Assembly (NCBI GenBank): GCA_017311185.1
Contig: JAESUZ010004520.1
Location: 434,001-498,000 of the forward strand
Source: Proteles cristata cristata
Lineage: Eukaryota; Chordata; Mammalia; Carnivora; Hyaenidae
Length of the DNA stretch: 64,000 nt
Direction of reading: 5' to 3'
Shown: positions 45,595-57,757 of the stretch, one piece after another
Numbering within the stretch: the first letter of the stretch is position 1
Layout of the letters: every line of letters starts with the position of its first letter
Translations under genes and position numbers: made by a program
Notes under the pieces: generated by a model
Databases searched by the model: none
What the model was told of the DNA's origin: nothing
What the model saw: the letters and a program-made list of their open reading frames with translations, nothing else

Positions 45595-45624
45595 ATATAA
45601 CATCGTTCTTGAACGATGTTATAT
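45595..45624. repeat. Perfect 30-bp hairpin palindrome
   Basis: 'atataacatcgttc' (45,595-45,608) is followed by 'tt' and then its exact reverse complement (45,611-45,624). It lies immediately beyond the MLT1 LTR end. Its function is unknown. Confidence 0.95.
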
Positions 45625-46835
45625 TAAATCAAATTCTTACTTCGGCATGACCAGTACATATTTTCCCCCAAAGGCACACCTGTATTCGATGTATTGTATT
45701 AAAAAAATAGATAACTAGAAGATTTTATGACATTAAGCTAAAATAAATGGACACATGCACTTTCATGATAGGAAATCTTGTCAAAGGAATTGGCAATTCC
45801 CCTAGCCAAGACTTTCTCCCTATTTCAGGACTTAAATTGCACTTGAAGCGAATTCAGATTTATTCTTTAGGGACTCAACACCTCAGGTTCCATGGGTGAC
45901 TAATTCTCTGATTGACAGACTTTCTTTAGGTTTGTTCATGAATTCAGTCTCATCACTACAAAACTTTGGGCTTTAGACCCCTTAGTTAGCTGTGAAAAGC
46001 TTAAGACTCAGATGGTATTCTTCCTTCTCTTAGTTTTTGGGATTTTATTTTTACTCTTCTCCTTGTTGTTCTGCATTTTTTCACTGTCTCAGAGGTTTTG
46101 CATCATGTTACTTTCCCTTCAGCAAGCTTCATTATTCGTAACTTTATTTACCTTATCACATGGAAGTTTTATATCTAAATGCCCTGTATGTAAAATATCT
46201 CATTCCAACTTATCTAACACCTGGTTATTATTATTTTTAGGTAAAGTGAAAATATCAACTTTTCCAGGAAGTTGAAATTAATAACCCCTCTTAGCCCTTT
46301 GTTTATAATAATATTAAACATCCTATATTCCATGCTAAGAATAGTCATTTGTGTATGTATTTATCTTCTTCAATAGACTCTGAAATCCATTAGAAACTTG
46401 CTTTCTTTTTTATTAATTAATTCAAATTTTGGAGGCAATATCCAGAATAATTAGTATATAATTAAACACTGGATATACTAATATGAGTGAAAGAGATGAA
46501 ATCCCTTCCTTCATAAATTGTAAATCTTAGGGAATATGACATTTGTCAAATAAGTATACAAATAAATACACTTATAATATAGAAGCTAGAAATATACTCT
46601 ATGTTTAATAAGTTTTTACTGAGTATTTAGTTTAAAATTAAAAATAGTATTAGGTAGTTGTTATTTTGATTTTTAAATGAATACGCCTTTATATTCATTC
46701 AGAAATAAGAATTCATATTTATGTATGACTTTAAAATAACAGATAAAAATAAAATAAAATAATGGATAAGTCACTTTCTTCCATGAGTATGATGTATTTG
46801 TTATTGTTATTGTCACTTTGGATTATCAGATTAAA
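45625..46835. other. Unassigned AT-rich sequence
   Basis: 'aaatcccttccttcataaat' near 46,500 with 'caaataagtatacaaataaa' suggests a decayed ancient repeat. The 87-codon frame at 46,012 is a Leu/Phe/Ser chance frame. Confidence 0.4.
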
Positions 46836-47045
46836 TTTTTTATATGTTTTATTTATTTCTGAGAGATGGAGACAGCATGAGCAGCAGAGGGTCAGAGAGA
46901 GAGGGAAACATGGAATCCGAAGCAGGCTCCAGGCTCTGACCTAGCTGTCAGCACAGAGCCCGACGCAGGGCTCAATCCCACGAACCATAAGATCACAACC
47001 TGAGCCAAAGCTGGTGGCTCAACCGACTGAGCCACCCAGGCACCC
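46836..47045 (-). mobile_element. CanSINE
   Basis: Reverse copy ending 'cgactgagccacccaggcaccc'. The flanks 'atcagattaaa' and 'atcagagtaaa' form a TSD with one mismatch. CpGs are partly retained ('agcccgacgcagggctc'). Confidence 0.95.
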
Positions 47046-47394
47046 TTCCATCATCAGAGTAAAGAAAAAGAAAGCATTTTTCATTGCATTTCCATAGAAG
47101 AACGAATTACATAGGAAGCATACAAAAGAACTTCATTCTTCATGTTTCTATATCTGTGGATATAATTACAAATAGAGTCAGGTCATAACCTTTACAATAA
47201 TAACGATTTTGTGTAATCCTTGTTTTCTACACATTGTTTACTACCTATATTAGTAAATATAATAGACAACTGAAAATTATTGTCATTGCCCAGCAATAAA
47301 TATGAAATGTGTAATTTTTGGTGAATATACAACAGCGATTTGATGGACAGAGCTCATCTTTTATTTTCCTAACCATAAAGTAAATTGGATAGTA
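47046..47394. other. Unique sequence, nothing assigned
   Basis: No repeat or frame recognised. Confidence 0.45.
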
Positions 47395-47560
47395 AGTTTA
47401 GAAGATTTTATAGCTGGTAAGGAACTTTGAGATCATTTAGTCTAGAGATTTTATTTTATAGATGAAACAAATGGGGCTTGTAGGAAAAGTTACTTAAGCA
47501 AACTCGCAGCCTCAGTAAGGGACACGGCAGTAGCTCAAACCCATATTTTGATGACTATTC
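47395..47560 (-). mobile_element. MIR-like ancient SINE relic
   Basis: 'agctggtaaggaactttgag', 'atcatttagtctagag', 'ttttatagatgaaacaaatg' and 'cttaagcaaactcgcagcct' follow the 'agagatcat..agtc..ttttacagatgagg' layout of mammal-wide SINE relics. Confidence 0.55.
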
Positions 47561-47625
47561 AATAAGTATAAAAATTATAGAAAGTTATGTAGATAATTAT
47601 TTGCACTTTTAAAAATAACTCACTG

Positions 47626-47842
47626 GGACACCTTGGTGGCTCAGTCAGTTAAGCTTCCCAACAGGCTCAGGTCATGATCTCAGGGTTCTGGAGTTCAAGC
47701 CCCACGTCAGGCTCTGTGCTGACAGCTCAGAGCCTGGAGCCTGCTTCAGATACTGTGTCTCCCTCTCTGTCTGCCTCTCCCCTGCTCTCACTCTGTCTCT
47801 CTGTCTCTCCCTCAAAAATAAATAAACATTAAAAAAATTTCA
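47626..47842 (+). mobile_element. CanSINE
   Basis: Head 'gggacaccttggtggctcag', then 'cagttaagcttcccaacagg' (a small deletion compared with neighbours), tail 'caaaaataaataaacattaa'. Confidence 0.95.
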
Positions 47843-49954
47843 AATAATTCCTTAATTCATCAGTTTTTGCTCTAAACATCCTATCAGCTTTTTGGAGAAA
47901 GCACATTTTCTATATATTATTTTCCACTTTCACTAGCAGTGATGTATTTGAAAGGCTAAAATATGATCATGTTTTACATGAAAGCTATGGTTCTATTTGT
48001 CCTATTCCTGATCCTCCTTATATTGAATTCATTTAAAATCTGGATCTTATGTTAACTTAGGAAGATAATACTTTTAAGAAAGAAATAACTGATTTCTAGC
48101 ATACATTCCATAGATAAATTTAGCCTTATACAAAACTATTGTCTTTTTAAAGGCAGTTAAGATCACCCTTTGTCACAAAGCAATACGAATACTATAGTCT
48201 CCTTGTTTAATGGGACCTTTCCAAACTCAGGAAACTCAAGTGACTGTCTCAGTGGTGTTTCAGGCTTGTACCATGACCATACATCATCAATACATGCTAA
48301 GTCATATACATGTATATTGTGAAAAGTAGTCTGAGGCCCCTCCTCTTTAGATTTCATGTTCCAGCTAGCGTATCAACTATGTTGATTGAAAGGACCACTA
48401 ATAAAGCTCCTAACGGATTCCCCATTGACTTCCTTTGTCTCCTTGATACAGGTTAAAACCAGAAGAGGAAAGGGTAAATAAATCTGCGTGCAGATCTACC
48501 ACAGGTCATATTGGCTGGAAACTGATGGACGTGTATGTGTTGAGGTAGTATGGAGACACAACATCCCTCATGTGAAAACTGTGGTGAACTTCCTATCTGT
48601 GGATAGGAACTTGTCCTGACTGGGTTGGAGTTGCTTGGAGCCACAGCATTACAAAAGTAACTGGTTTTTGAGGAAAAACCTTAAAGTTCAAGTCAGCTGC
48701 ATACCAGACTGCTATATCCCAGATTTTCAGCCTATGTTGGTAGGGCAGTTTGTGCTACATTAGATTACTTTTTGTCTTTACGTATTTTTTAGCCAGAATA
48801 CCAAACCAAATGGTAACTTTGAAGCCAAACCAAGTATAACAGGTTTTGACCTTTTCTTGTTAGGTCTGAGCATTGTTACTTAGGCATTAAATTAGCAGTC
48901 CCAAATTTAGATTCTATTTATATTGTTCACAATTACATTTCAGGACAAAGAAGGAAATGCATAGGTATTAGATATATTGATCATCTCCCCAGATTCCTGG
49001 TATTATCTCCTCCCTTTCTTGCTAAGAAAAAGCAGGTATCTAGTTTGTTTATTTAATATACTGATAATCTTATATCTTCAAAAACATGTGCTACTATAGA
49101 AACATTGTAGAGGGGCATGTTTTATTTATTAACAGGTAAAGATAAATTTGAATTTTCCTAAAGGGGCATAAATGTATTTTTCCTGGGATTGGGGTAGAGA
49201 AATAAAACTCTGAATAATCATAAATCAAATAGTGGGAAATTTATAATGTTCAAAACTCACTGTCTCCATGGAAGGAGATTGAAGGGATATTTTTTGGTCT
49301 TCACACATAGTGATCAAGCTTGAAGGACAACCGTTCTTTAAGAGAGAGTTTGAGACTTGACATATATGACTGTGAGAAATGCCTATAGCTCAGCAAATTA
49401 CGGAGTTTAGGGAAAACATAGGCCCCAAACATGTAGAGTAAAAGAGAGAGAGAGAGAGAACAAGGTGAAAGCATTTTGAACCATTAAGTAATATTAGACC
49501 TACATGTGTGATAGAAAGACTGTGATAAACATAGGAAAGATTTGAAAAGCTTAGGGAACAACGGAGAAGCATGGTTCACTGCTGCAGGAAGAAATAATCA
49601 GATAGGAGCATCCTGTGGTCATGAGAGTGATACAAGTTATTGAAGATCTAAGAAGTCCAAAATCTGAGGGCAGGAGAGATTTTAAGGGTCATTGGAAGTA
49701 CTGATCTTCACTTGTCATCTGTGGACACGAGTTGCCAAACTATCAATAACCTCTTTCAGTTAAAAATTCTGCAGGTGATTCTCTATTTGTGATATATAAT
49801 AGGAAAAAGACAAAGTGATTTCCTTTGAGATATGAGGGCCTTGGAACACCAAGACAGAAAGGCAAGAATTGGGATATGGACAAAGTTAGAAGATATGGTT
49901 ATAAATGTTAGTTACCCACAAGAGATGAAGGTAGTATGGCAGTATGGACATATA
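47843..49954. other. Unassigned repeat-poor sequence
   Basis: About 2.1 kb without SINEs. It contains 48,163-48,660, where 60-64-codon minus frames occur, but neither strand gives a domain I know. A short (GA)n run lies near 49,445. Confidence 0.4.
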
Positions 49955-50052
49955 CTACACATAATACATACACATAATATGTATGTATATATATACACAT
50001 AATATATATGTATGTATATACTATATATATATATACACACACACACACACAT
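49955..50052. repeat. Compound TATG/TA/CA microsatellite
   Basis: 'acacataatatgtatgtata' type repeats end in a (CA)n of about 10 units. The Tyr/Ile/Val open frame on the minus strand is this repeat translated. Confidence 0.9.
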
Positions 50053-51290
50053 AATAAATTCAGGACCCAAGGAAACATGGAAGACTTAATAGAGAGAAGA
50101 AAACCATGTTTAAACTGGAGCTGTATCACTGAACAAGAGAACTATTTTTGTCCTAAGAGGCAGTGTGGCTTTGATATGGATCTAGCCCTTTTAAGAACCT
50201 TCAATGACAACCTTAAGCACACAGGAATTAAAGCAATATGTCAATGAAGAGGCCTTATGAAAGTGGGTATGGATTTGCCTGTGTCAATATCCTTTACCAC
50301 AAAACAAATAGCCACAGATTGGTTGACCATGGCCTTTACTATTTAGTTCAATATACTGAATGACAGGGGAGACAATTTATTTCTCCATGTTATTTTCTGA
50401 GTGGAGAGAGACTCGTACCTCATACTCCAAATGAAGGGTTTTTGCAATGTCTTTAATGTCCTCTATCCATTTCATCTATGAGAAAGGAATTACTAACCTT
50501 TGGCAACCAGATATATAAAAACCTCTTATGTTTTATTGAATATTTAACTCATTGAATATATTTGCATATGGAATGGCTACCTGTGTCCTGTTCCCTTGAC
50601 AAACTAGGCTTAACTTGTGTTTATATTTTGTATGCAGTGAACAGACCAAGGGTAGACCTTTCTCTGCAATGCCTAGCTCTGTCTTATATTCTCCATCCCA
50701 GTTTATGAGTCTCTAATTGGGTAGCGTAGTTGGAGACACTAGCTTTAGCAATGTATGATCAGGATTTAGAGTCTGACCCTGTGGTACAGATCTTTGAATT
50801 TTATTTTATTAAGGAGTTTTTCAATAGAGCCATTACAAAATACCTTGGACATTTGGGATAATGGGATTGTTTTCTTTGGACTAAGAGAGCTTACTTTTCA
50901 GTGTATGGCCATTAATTCTTGACTGATTTGTGTACTGGGTTGACTAAAACCTGGATATTGAAAGGGATTTGTTTCAGTTCACTCCCTACCTCCAAATTTT
51001 ACATATTCTTCCATATGCCTCTATGTCTTAGAAAACTTTTCCATTTGGCTTCAGTTATTTTGGCAAGAACCAGAATCTAACTAGAACTCAACCATCAGAT
51101 ACAAAGAGTTCCCAAACTTGGAGAAGTCATTTCTCCTTAAGAGTCTTGCCAAATTTATGGAAGGGATTATAAATTTGAATATAGTCTACTGAATAAACAA
51201 GATTTTCAAAGACTGTCAAAAAAATCTTCATTTAGTTAGGTAGAGTGCACTTAATAAGATATTTGCATATATTTTCATTTGAACAAAACT
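50053..51290. other. Unassigned sequence
   Basis: No repeat or convincing frame. The 79-codon frame at 50,008-50,247 starts inside the microsatellite. Confidence 0.45.
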
Positions 51291-51505
51291 TGGGGTACTT
51301 GGGTGGTTCAATTGGTTAAGCATCCAGCTCTTGATTTTGGCTTAAGTCATGATCTCATGGTTTGTGGTTGCAAGCACTGCAATGGGCTCTGCACTGACAG
51401 TGTGGATCCAGCTTGGGATTCTCTCTCTTTCTGTCTCTCTGCCCCTCCTCCACTTGTTCCCATTCTCTCTCTCAAAAAAAAAAAAATAAGTAAAATTTAA
51501 AAAAA
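51291..51505 (+). mobile_element. CanSINE, older copy
   Basis: Head 'tggggtacttgggtggttca', 'gcttaagtcatgatctcatg', tail of 13 A followed by 'taagtaaaatttaaaaa'. A 73-codon frame overlaps it and is SINE-derived. Confidence 0.95.
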
Positions 51506-52976
51506 TATTTCACTTAAAATGAGTCCTTAGTATCACAATATGATATGTTGTTTATCCTTTTTTTAATAGTTCATGGTGACAACCTGACATACATAAGAAT
51601 ATGGAAATATTTCTGTAGACTGATAGTTTTTGGAGCTATTCTTGAAAAGTGATCCTTTTATCCTTGAAAAGTATACTTTTAAAAACACAGTTAAATCCAT
51701 TTTTGTAAGAACTTTGGCAATTAAAACTATAGCATTGTTATTTTGACAGTTACACAAAGTGACTATTATAGGTAGATAGAAATCAACATTTTAACTAATG
51801 AATGCAATACTTTTTATTGGAGAATGGTATTAGAAGCCAAGGTATAGATAATAGGTTTGCTCATTGCTACTAGGTAGTTGCTGCTCCTGTGCATTCTCAG
51901 CTAACAGAACAAGGAAAGATAGCCTGTGTATATACACATAATTATAAATATTTCTATAAATAAACATGCATATCCCTGTTAAGCTCAGCATGAGTTCATA
52001 CTGATATCTTCAACTTGACTACATTACTATGTGGTTCATTCTAACCTTCTTACCTTGTCTATAATTCTCACACAAATGGTGAGAAACCAGGCTTCCATTA
52101 TCCATCATCAATTAATTGTTCACTTGTAATCTACATTGTATTGTGTTATCACAATGATTAGCCTGTACCCCTGGGAGGGGGAATGTCATTATCTAAAATA
52201 CTGTGCTTATATACAATTCCTTTTGCCTGTAATCTTATAGTCTCCTCTCATCTCCAAAGTTACTTAATTAAGCTCATTTCCCTCACCTACTTCAGTAAGA
52301 TCATTTTCTACATTTTAGTAGTTATTTTTGTGTCACATTCTGCATTCCAACATTTTGTAATTTCTCTGCTTCCTAACTGATAATTTTTAAAAGTTACAGA
52401 AATTAAGGTTTACTCTTCATGCTCAATAGATTCTTCAATAGAGTATCTTTGGTTTCCTCTTAAGTAAGACAAGAAGATAAGGCAAAGGATGTCCTCCCCC
52501 AAACATGTTAAGGTTCTGGTAATGTCATTTACCCTGGACTGTAAAGCTTTCTTATGAAGAATGCATCTATATTTTATATTACTCCTCCTTTGCCCTGCCA
52601 CGGCCCTGAAGAATTTTTACCAGTCCTTGGAGATAAAATGCATGAAAGTTTGGTGGTATCCATAAAATTGCCTCACAGCACCATTTCTCACATGCATCCA
52701 TCCTCAGTCTCTAATAATTAGACAGAATTGCTATATAAGTGTTCCTCCAAAGTTTGGCTCCAGCATCTGCCGCAAGATGTAGATCTTCACTGATTTGCTT
52801 ATCTCTCTCAGTTTTGCAGTGGTATTTGCTCTTTAATCTCAGTTCTCTGATATGTCTAAGAAAAGTCATTACTTTTCAATTTGTTTAGCTTTTTCTTATG
52901 GTAAGGACAGGAGTGACAACTTCTAAGCACTTCATATGCTGTAGGTAAATTCAAATGTTCCGCTGTGACATATTTC
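51506..52976. other. Unassigned sequence
   Basis: No repeat recognised in about 1.5 kb. A short local duplication 'ccttgaaaagt' appears near 51,640-51,671. Confidence 0.45.
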
Positions 52977-52993
52977 TTCTTTCATTTAAAACC

Positions 52994-53206
52994 TTTTATT
53001 AAGTTTTTGTTTATTTTTGAGAGAGGGTGAGAGAGACAGAGTGTGAGTAGGGGAGGGGCAGAGAGAGAGGGAGACACAAATCTGAAGCAGGCTCCAACCT
53101 CTGTGCTATCACCACAGACCCGATGCCAGTCTTAAACTCATGAACTGTGAGTCATGACCTGAGCCAAAGTTGGACTCTCAACTGACTGAGCCACCCAGGC
53201 GTTCCT
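52994..53206 (-). mobile_element. CanSINE
   Basis: Reverse copy, 'ttttattaagtttttgttta' to 'gactgagccacccaggcgttc'-like. TSD 'ttctttcatttaaaacc' (52,977-52,993) versus 'ttctctcatttttaaacc' (53,208-53,225). Confidence 0.95.
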
Positions 53207-53225
53207 ATTCTCTCATTTTTAAACC

Positions 53226-54001
53226 AAATGTTTCAGGCTGTGTTATTAGCGACTCTTTCCCCTATAAAATGCATTAAATATGATTTTCTACCCTCATGAG
53301 AAAGACAAGTTATTCTGTACTTTCAGAAGTAGCATAAATATCATTGCTTTGGGTATAGTAGGTAATGAAAGATCTTACTGTTAGTCAGAATCTAAGTATA
53401 AATTTAGATCATAATCTTCAGAGCCGACATAGTTTTAATTTACAATGTGGACTCAAGAGTGAAAAGCATTAAATAACTCATTGATCCATAAAGATAATTT
53501 CACATTTTACGGTAGGTAGTGATATGAAAATTTTACAAATTTGGATGTTTAGTTCATCAGTGTTTAAAAATATTTGCGGTAGTTAAGAAGTAGAGTTAGA
53601 CTATTTATTTGAAAAGTGGCTTGTATCTTTTTCTCAAATGTAGGGCTTATTGTAGGCATTCTGGACCCAGTATGCTGGCTGTAAGACAGCAGCATCACCC
53701 CTAGTCATCCTGTCTTCCTGCTCAGTCATATTAAATTTGTTTACTTCATGGTCACTAGATGAGTGATCTTCCTCAACCATTTTATATATGTTCTAGGCAG
53801 GAAGGAAAAGAAAGACAAAGGTTTTGGTTGTTGTCCTAGCAAAGCACAGAAAGTTTATTTGATATGAAAATCAACTACTAAAAAAATCTTGTAAAAACAG
53901 TAAATACAGGCTATATAAAAAAAACATCAGACATTGTAAAACTCTGAAATCTATTAAGGATTTTTTGAATTTTTTGTGGTTTTGATTTTCCTTGCTCCTG
54001 T
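53226..54001. other. Unique sequence, nothing assigned
   Basis: No repeat recognised. Confidence 0.45.
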
Positions 54002-54225
54002 TTTTTTAATTTTTTAAGTTTTTTTTTTCATTTCTGAGAGAGAGAGAGAGGCAGCGTGAGCAGGGGAGGGTCAGAGAGAGAGGGAGATACAGAATCTGAA
54101 GCAGGCTCCAGGCTCTGAGCTAGCAGTCTGTACAGAGCCCGACGCGGGACTCAAACCCACGAACTGTGAGATCCTGACCTGAGCTGAAGTTGGACGCTTA
54201 ACTGACTGAGCCACCCAGGTTCCCC
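54002..54225 (-). mobile_element. CanSINE
   Basis: Reverse copy from a T-rich start to 'gagccacccaggttcccc'. CpGs are retained in 'cagagcccgacgcgggactc'. Flanks 'cttgctcctgtttttt' and 'ctctgctcccattttt' suggest a TSD with mismatches. Confidence 0.95.
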
Positions 54226-54617
54226 ACTCTGCTCCCATTTTTAAACAGCCAAAATTCTATTCAAAAGCACATAGTTGTCAGAAGATGTAAATGCCCTAGA
54301 AGAGTGTAATTTGTAAGTAAAATAATTCTAAACATTTACCTGAAATAGTTCAAAAATTTCTGAAAAATTAATGTCACTGTTTTTTGTCTAATCAACATAT
54401 TTCTCAGTGGGACAATTCACCATGGTATAAAAAAGTATTGTCTGAAATTTCTCCTGGAACATTCACAGAGGAAAATGTGTAGGCATTCTAAAAAGAAGCA
54501 AAGTTTGGTAAGCAAAAGTTTTAATATTTAATGCTGTCAAATGATTTTTGAATGATGATAAAGACATTCTTATTTCATCAAAAAAGTCCAGATTTATATA
54601 TCTATTGTATATCTATT
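54226..54617. other. Unique sequence, nothing assigned
   Basis: No repeat or frame recognised. Confidence 0.45.
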
Positions 54618-54631
54618 AAGATATAAATTAG

Positions 54632-54840
54632 AAAAGTCTGGGTGGCTTTGTGGGTTGAGCGTCTGACTCTTGGTTTCTGCTTGGGTCATGATCTCATGGT
54701 TCAGTTAGACTGAGTCCCATTTGGGGCTCTGTGCTAATAGCATGGAGCTTGCTTTGGATTTTTCTCTCCTCTCTCCTTGCCCCTTTCCCGTTCATGTGTT
54801 CTCTCTCTCTTTCTCTAAATAAATAAATAAAACCTTAAAA
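54632..54840 (+). mobile_element. CanSINE with eroded 5' end
   Basis: Starts directly at 'aaaagtctgggtggctttgt', lacking the 'ggggcgcc' cap. Tail 'ctaaataaataaataaaacc'. TSD 'aagatataaat' at 54,618-54,628 and 54,841-54,851. Confidence 0.93.
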
Positions 54841-54851
54841 AAGATATAAAT

Positions 54852-55700
54852 GATATTATACAATATATATATTAAAGTGCTGGTATAAAAGGACAATTCA
54901 GTACTAAAAATTTCAATGTTGATAGACAGATAAAGAATTAAAAACAGATTGCTTTTCTAAATGAGAAATTTGGCTGACACATTTGAAATTAGAGGAAAAT
55001 GAAAGGAAACAAATGCACTACAGACTTGCTCTAGGATTGAGTGCATGTGTGTATGTATATGTTTCTGTTAAGTGCAGAAGATAGCACAGAAAAATGGACT
55101 AGCTTTCTCTTCCTGTTGAGAATGGGAAAAGAAAGAGAAGATCAAAACAAATCAGCACGGTTGAAGCCTTATCAATCTATGCGACTATTTATGAACAGCA
55201 GATACACTAAAGCCTCGAAACACTGCTAACCAGCAAGCAGAGCCCTTCCTAGGCTAAGAGCAAGCCATGGTAGTTTCCTCTTACAAAAGCTGGTAGAAAT
55301 GAAGGTATTCAAAGATCAATTCATTCAAAAAATGACCTAGTGGGTGGAGAAGAGGTCAATGGAGCTACTGATAATGACTGGTGCCAGAAGGATTCTTATA
55401 TTTGGGACACCCAATGCAATAACAATTAGCTCAAAATAGAAATCCTCCACATCTACTCCTTCCCAAAATTTTGCTGAAAAGTGGCAAGTGAAGGTGGGAC
55501 TGAATGCAGGCAGAAGGTGCAGTCTTTCCCCTTCTCATGGTGCTTGCAATCCATGAACCCAAACACAGTCTTTCTGCTCACCTCCTTGTAGGGTCCAGGC
55601 TTAAACACTAGCCAAATTAGCTCACCACTAGTCAGCTAATAGCAACAGCAGAGGCTGAGATGTTACCCGGAGCAGGGGTTGTGGCACACTTGTACAGGAG
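54852..55700. other. Unassigned sequence
   Basis: Contains a 62-codon frame at 55,041 with no domain. No repeat named. Confidence 0.4.
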
Positions 55701-56024
55701 CTGGGCTAACCAAGAGAGAGTTCAGTCTTCTTGAAGATGTGGCCTTGTAGCATCCCTGCTCAACACTTGGTGACTTTTGAATGATTACTTTCTCACTTTA
55801 GCATCAACACACAGAACAGGGCTCCTTCTAACTGGAAGAAAAATAGCAAAAACGAAGCAATAAAACATCTCTCTATTGTTACTGTCATTCTGTATCCACT
55901 GTGCATGATATAATAAAGATATGTGAAGAAGCAGAAAGCAAAACCTACATTCAAGAAAAAAAAATTAACAGAAACCAACCCATAGACACTGGAAATATTG
56001 GACTCATAAGATAAGGAATTTAGG

Positions 56025-56242
56025 GGGCGCCTGGGTGGCTTAGTCGGTTAAGCGTCCGACTTTCGCTTAGGTCATGATCTCGCGTTCGTGGGTTCGAGCC
56101 CCGCGTCGGGCTCTGTGCTGACTGCCAGCTCAGAGCCTGGAGCCTGTTTCAGTCTGTGACTCCCTCTCTCTCTGACCCTCCCCTGCTCATGCTGTCTCTC
56201 CCTCTCTCTTAGAAATAAATAAAAATATTTAAAAAAAAAAAA
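56025..56242 (+). mobile_element. Young felid-type CanSINE, near consensus
   Basis: 'gggcgcctgggtggcttagt', B box 'ggttcgagccccgcgtcggg', variant 'tttcagtctgtgactccc', tail 'agaaataaataaaaatattt' plus about 12 A. I could not find a clean TSD. One base of the 'ctcgcggttcg' pair is missing ('ctcgcgttcg'), a change shared with the SINE 194 bp downstream. Confidence 0.96.
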
Positions 56243-56435
56243 GACTAATACCAGATATTTCCAAGAACTTAAGAGAGAAGAAAATCATAAATAATTTTCA
56301 TGAATGTAGATACAAATATCCCTAAGAATATATTAACATACTAAATCCAGAAAGATATAAAAATGAAAAATAATTTTGACTAAGTGAAGTTATTTAAGGA
56401 ATACAAGACTTAGTTTATATTAAAAAAAATCAATC

Positions 56436-56600
56436 GGGGCGCCTGGGTAGCTTAGTCGGTTAAGCGTCCGACTTTCACTTAGGTCATGATCTCGCGTTCA
56501 TGGGTTCGAGTCCCGCGTCGGGCTCTGTGCTGACTGCCAGCTCAGAGCCTGAAGCCTGTTTCAGTCTGTGACTCTCTCTGACCCTCCCCTGCTCACGCTC
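56436..56600 (+). mobile_element. Young felid-type CanSINE, 3'-truncated
   Basis: Starts 'ggggcgcctgggtagcttag' but stops at 'cccctgctcacgct' and lacks the CT run and A tail, which is unusual because these SINEs normally keep the 3' end. It shares 'ctcgcgttc' with the copy at 56,025. Confidence 0.95.
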
Positions 56601-56766
56601 ATGAAAATAACCTAATAAAAATATCTGAAATTGAAAGCACTTCACGAGGAAGACATCCTTACAAATGGGGATTTTCCTTAGAAATGAAAATGTCTTTTAT
56701 AAAAGAGTACCTTCTCAGTTTTCAGATCTTTTCCTATGTCTTCCATTTCTTAAAAATAACCAGCTT

Positions 56767-56870
56767 AGGGGTCTCCTGGTGGCTTATTCAGTTGAGCATC
56801 CAACTTGATCACAAGGTCGTGGAATCAAGCCCCGCATCAGGCTCTACATTGAGCATACAGCCTGCTTAGG

Positions 56871-56906
<36 letters not shown>

Positions 56907-56965
56907 CCTCCCTCCCGTCTCTCTCTCTTTCTCATCCTCTTCTCCTCTCCTATCTCATGCTCTCC
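56767..56965 (+). mobile_element. CanSINE with long (CT)n/(CCCT)n tract
   Basis: Head 'ggggtctcctggtggcttat', short centre, then (CT)n from 56,873 to about 56,901, 'ccctccctccctccc', and more CT text. No A-rich tail, so it is probably truncated. Confidence 0.88.
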
Positions 56966-57254
56966 AAAAATATTTGTGCCCTTTACTGTATGCTATTATT
57001 ATGTCTAAACTTCTAAAATGGTCTTTTAAAATCTGTTTAAAATCAACTATCTTGAATTCTCAATATTTTAGTTTAGAGAGATTATTTTTATTTGTTCAAT
57101 GATATTTTAATTTATTCTTTTGCAAATTGCTCATGTCACATATTTGTTATTAATTTTTCCTCACAACTTTCTTCCAATTATATATTCTAATATATGTAAA
57201 TTTTCACAATTTTAGAATACATAAAATGAGGGTAATTTGGTTTATTTTAAAGGC
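56966..57254. other. Unique AT-rich sequence
   Basis: Nothing recognised. Confidence 0.45.
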
Positions 57255-57432
57255 TGCGTTAGTGTTCGGTTGCTTATACTCAAATCCACCTCTGCTATGT
57301 GCTTTCTTCATTTTTAAAATGGAGATGATAATAAATGGGGATAAAATTGGGATAATAAACATATAAGGTTGTTGTAACTGTTTACTAATTTCACAAAAAA
57401 GTTCATAAATAGTGTCCAGCACATACTGCTAT
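57255..57432 (+). mobile_element. MIR relic
   Basis: 'ctttcttcatttttaaaatg', 'gagatgataataaatgggga', 'aaggttgttgtaactgttta' and 'agtgtccagcacatactgct' follow the MIR consensus 3' half in order on the plus strand. Confidence 0.78.
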
Positions 57433-57551
57433 AAAGTTTTGCCATTAATTTTGTACATGTTTATACACACAAGCACTATATATATATTCGTACTTGCTTT
57501 TCTCATAATTGGAATAGAAGCATAATAACAATTCAAAACATGCATATTTTG

Positions 57552-57757
57552 GAGCACCTGGGTGTCTCAGTTGGTTAAGTGTCTGACTCTTGATTTTGTC
57601 TCAGGTTGTGATCTTGTGGTTTATGAGTTCGAACCCTGCAGCAGGCCCTGTGCTGACATTGTGGAACTTGCTCATGATCCTCTCTTTCCTTTTCTCTCTG
57701 CCCCTCCCCTCCTCTCTCTCTCTCTCTCAAAGCAAATAAATAAACTTAAAAAAAGAA
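57552..57757 (+). mobile_element. CanSINE
   Basis: Head 'gagcacctgggtgtctcagt', B-box region 'gagttcgaaccctgcagc', tail 'caaagcaaataaataaactt'. 'atgcatatttt' before and 'atgtatatttc' after are a probable TSD. Confidence 0.95.

Larger units (their letters stand above)
55700..56660 (+). mobile_element. Old L1 (5' part) carrying two young SINEs
   Basis: 'gatatgtgaagaagcagaaa', 'ttaacagaaaccaacccata', 'gacactggaaatattggact' and, beyond the SINEs, 'aataaaaatatctgaaattg' match the kind of text found upstream of and within ORF1 in old L1/HAL1 elements. Left border uncertain. Confidence 0.5.

Noticed and set aside
48163..48660. Possible processed pseudogene or ERV piece
   Set aside because: Several short frames occur on both strands, but none is long and I recognise no protein. 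Base composition alone is not enough.
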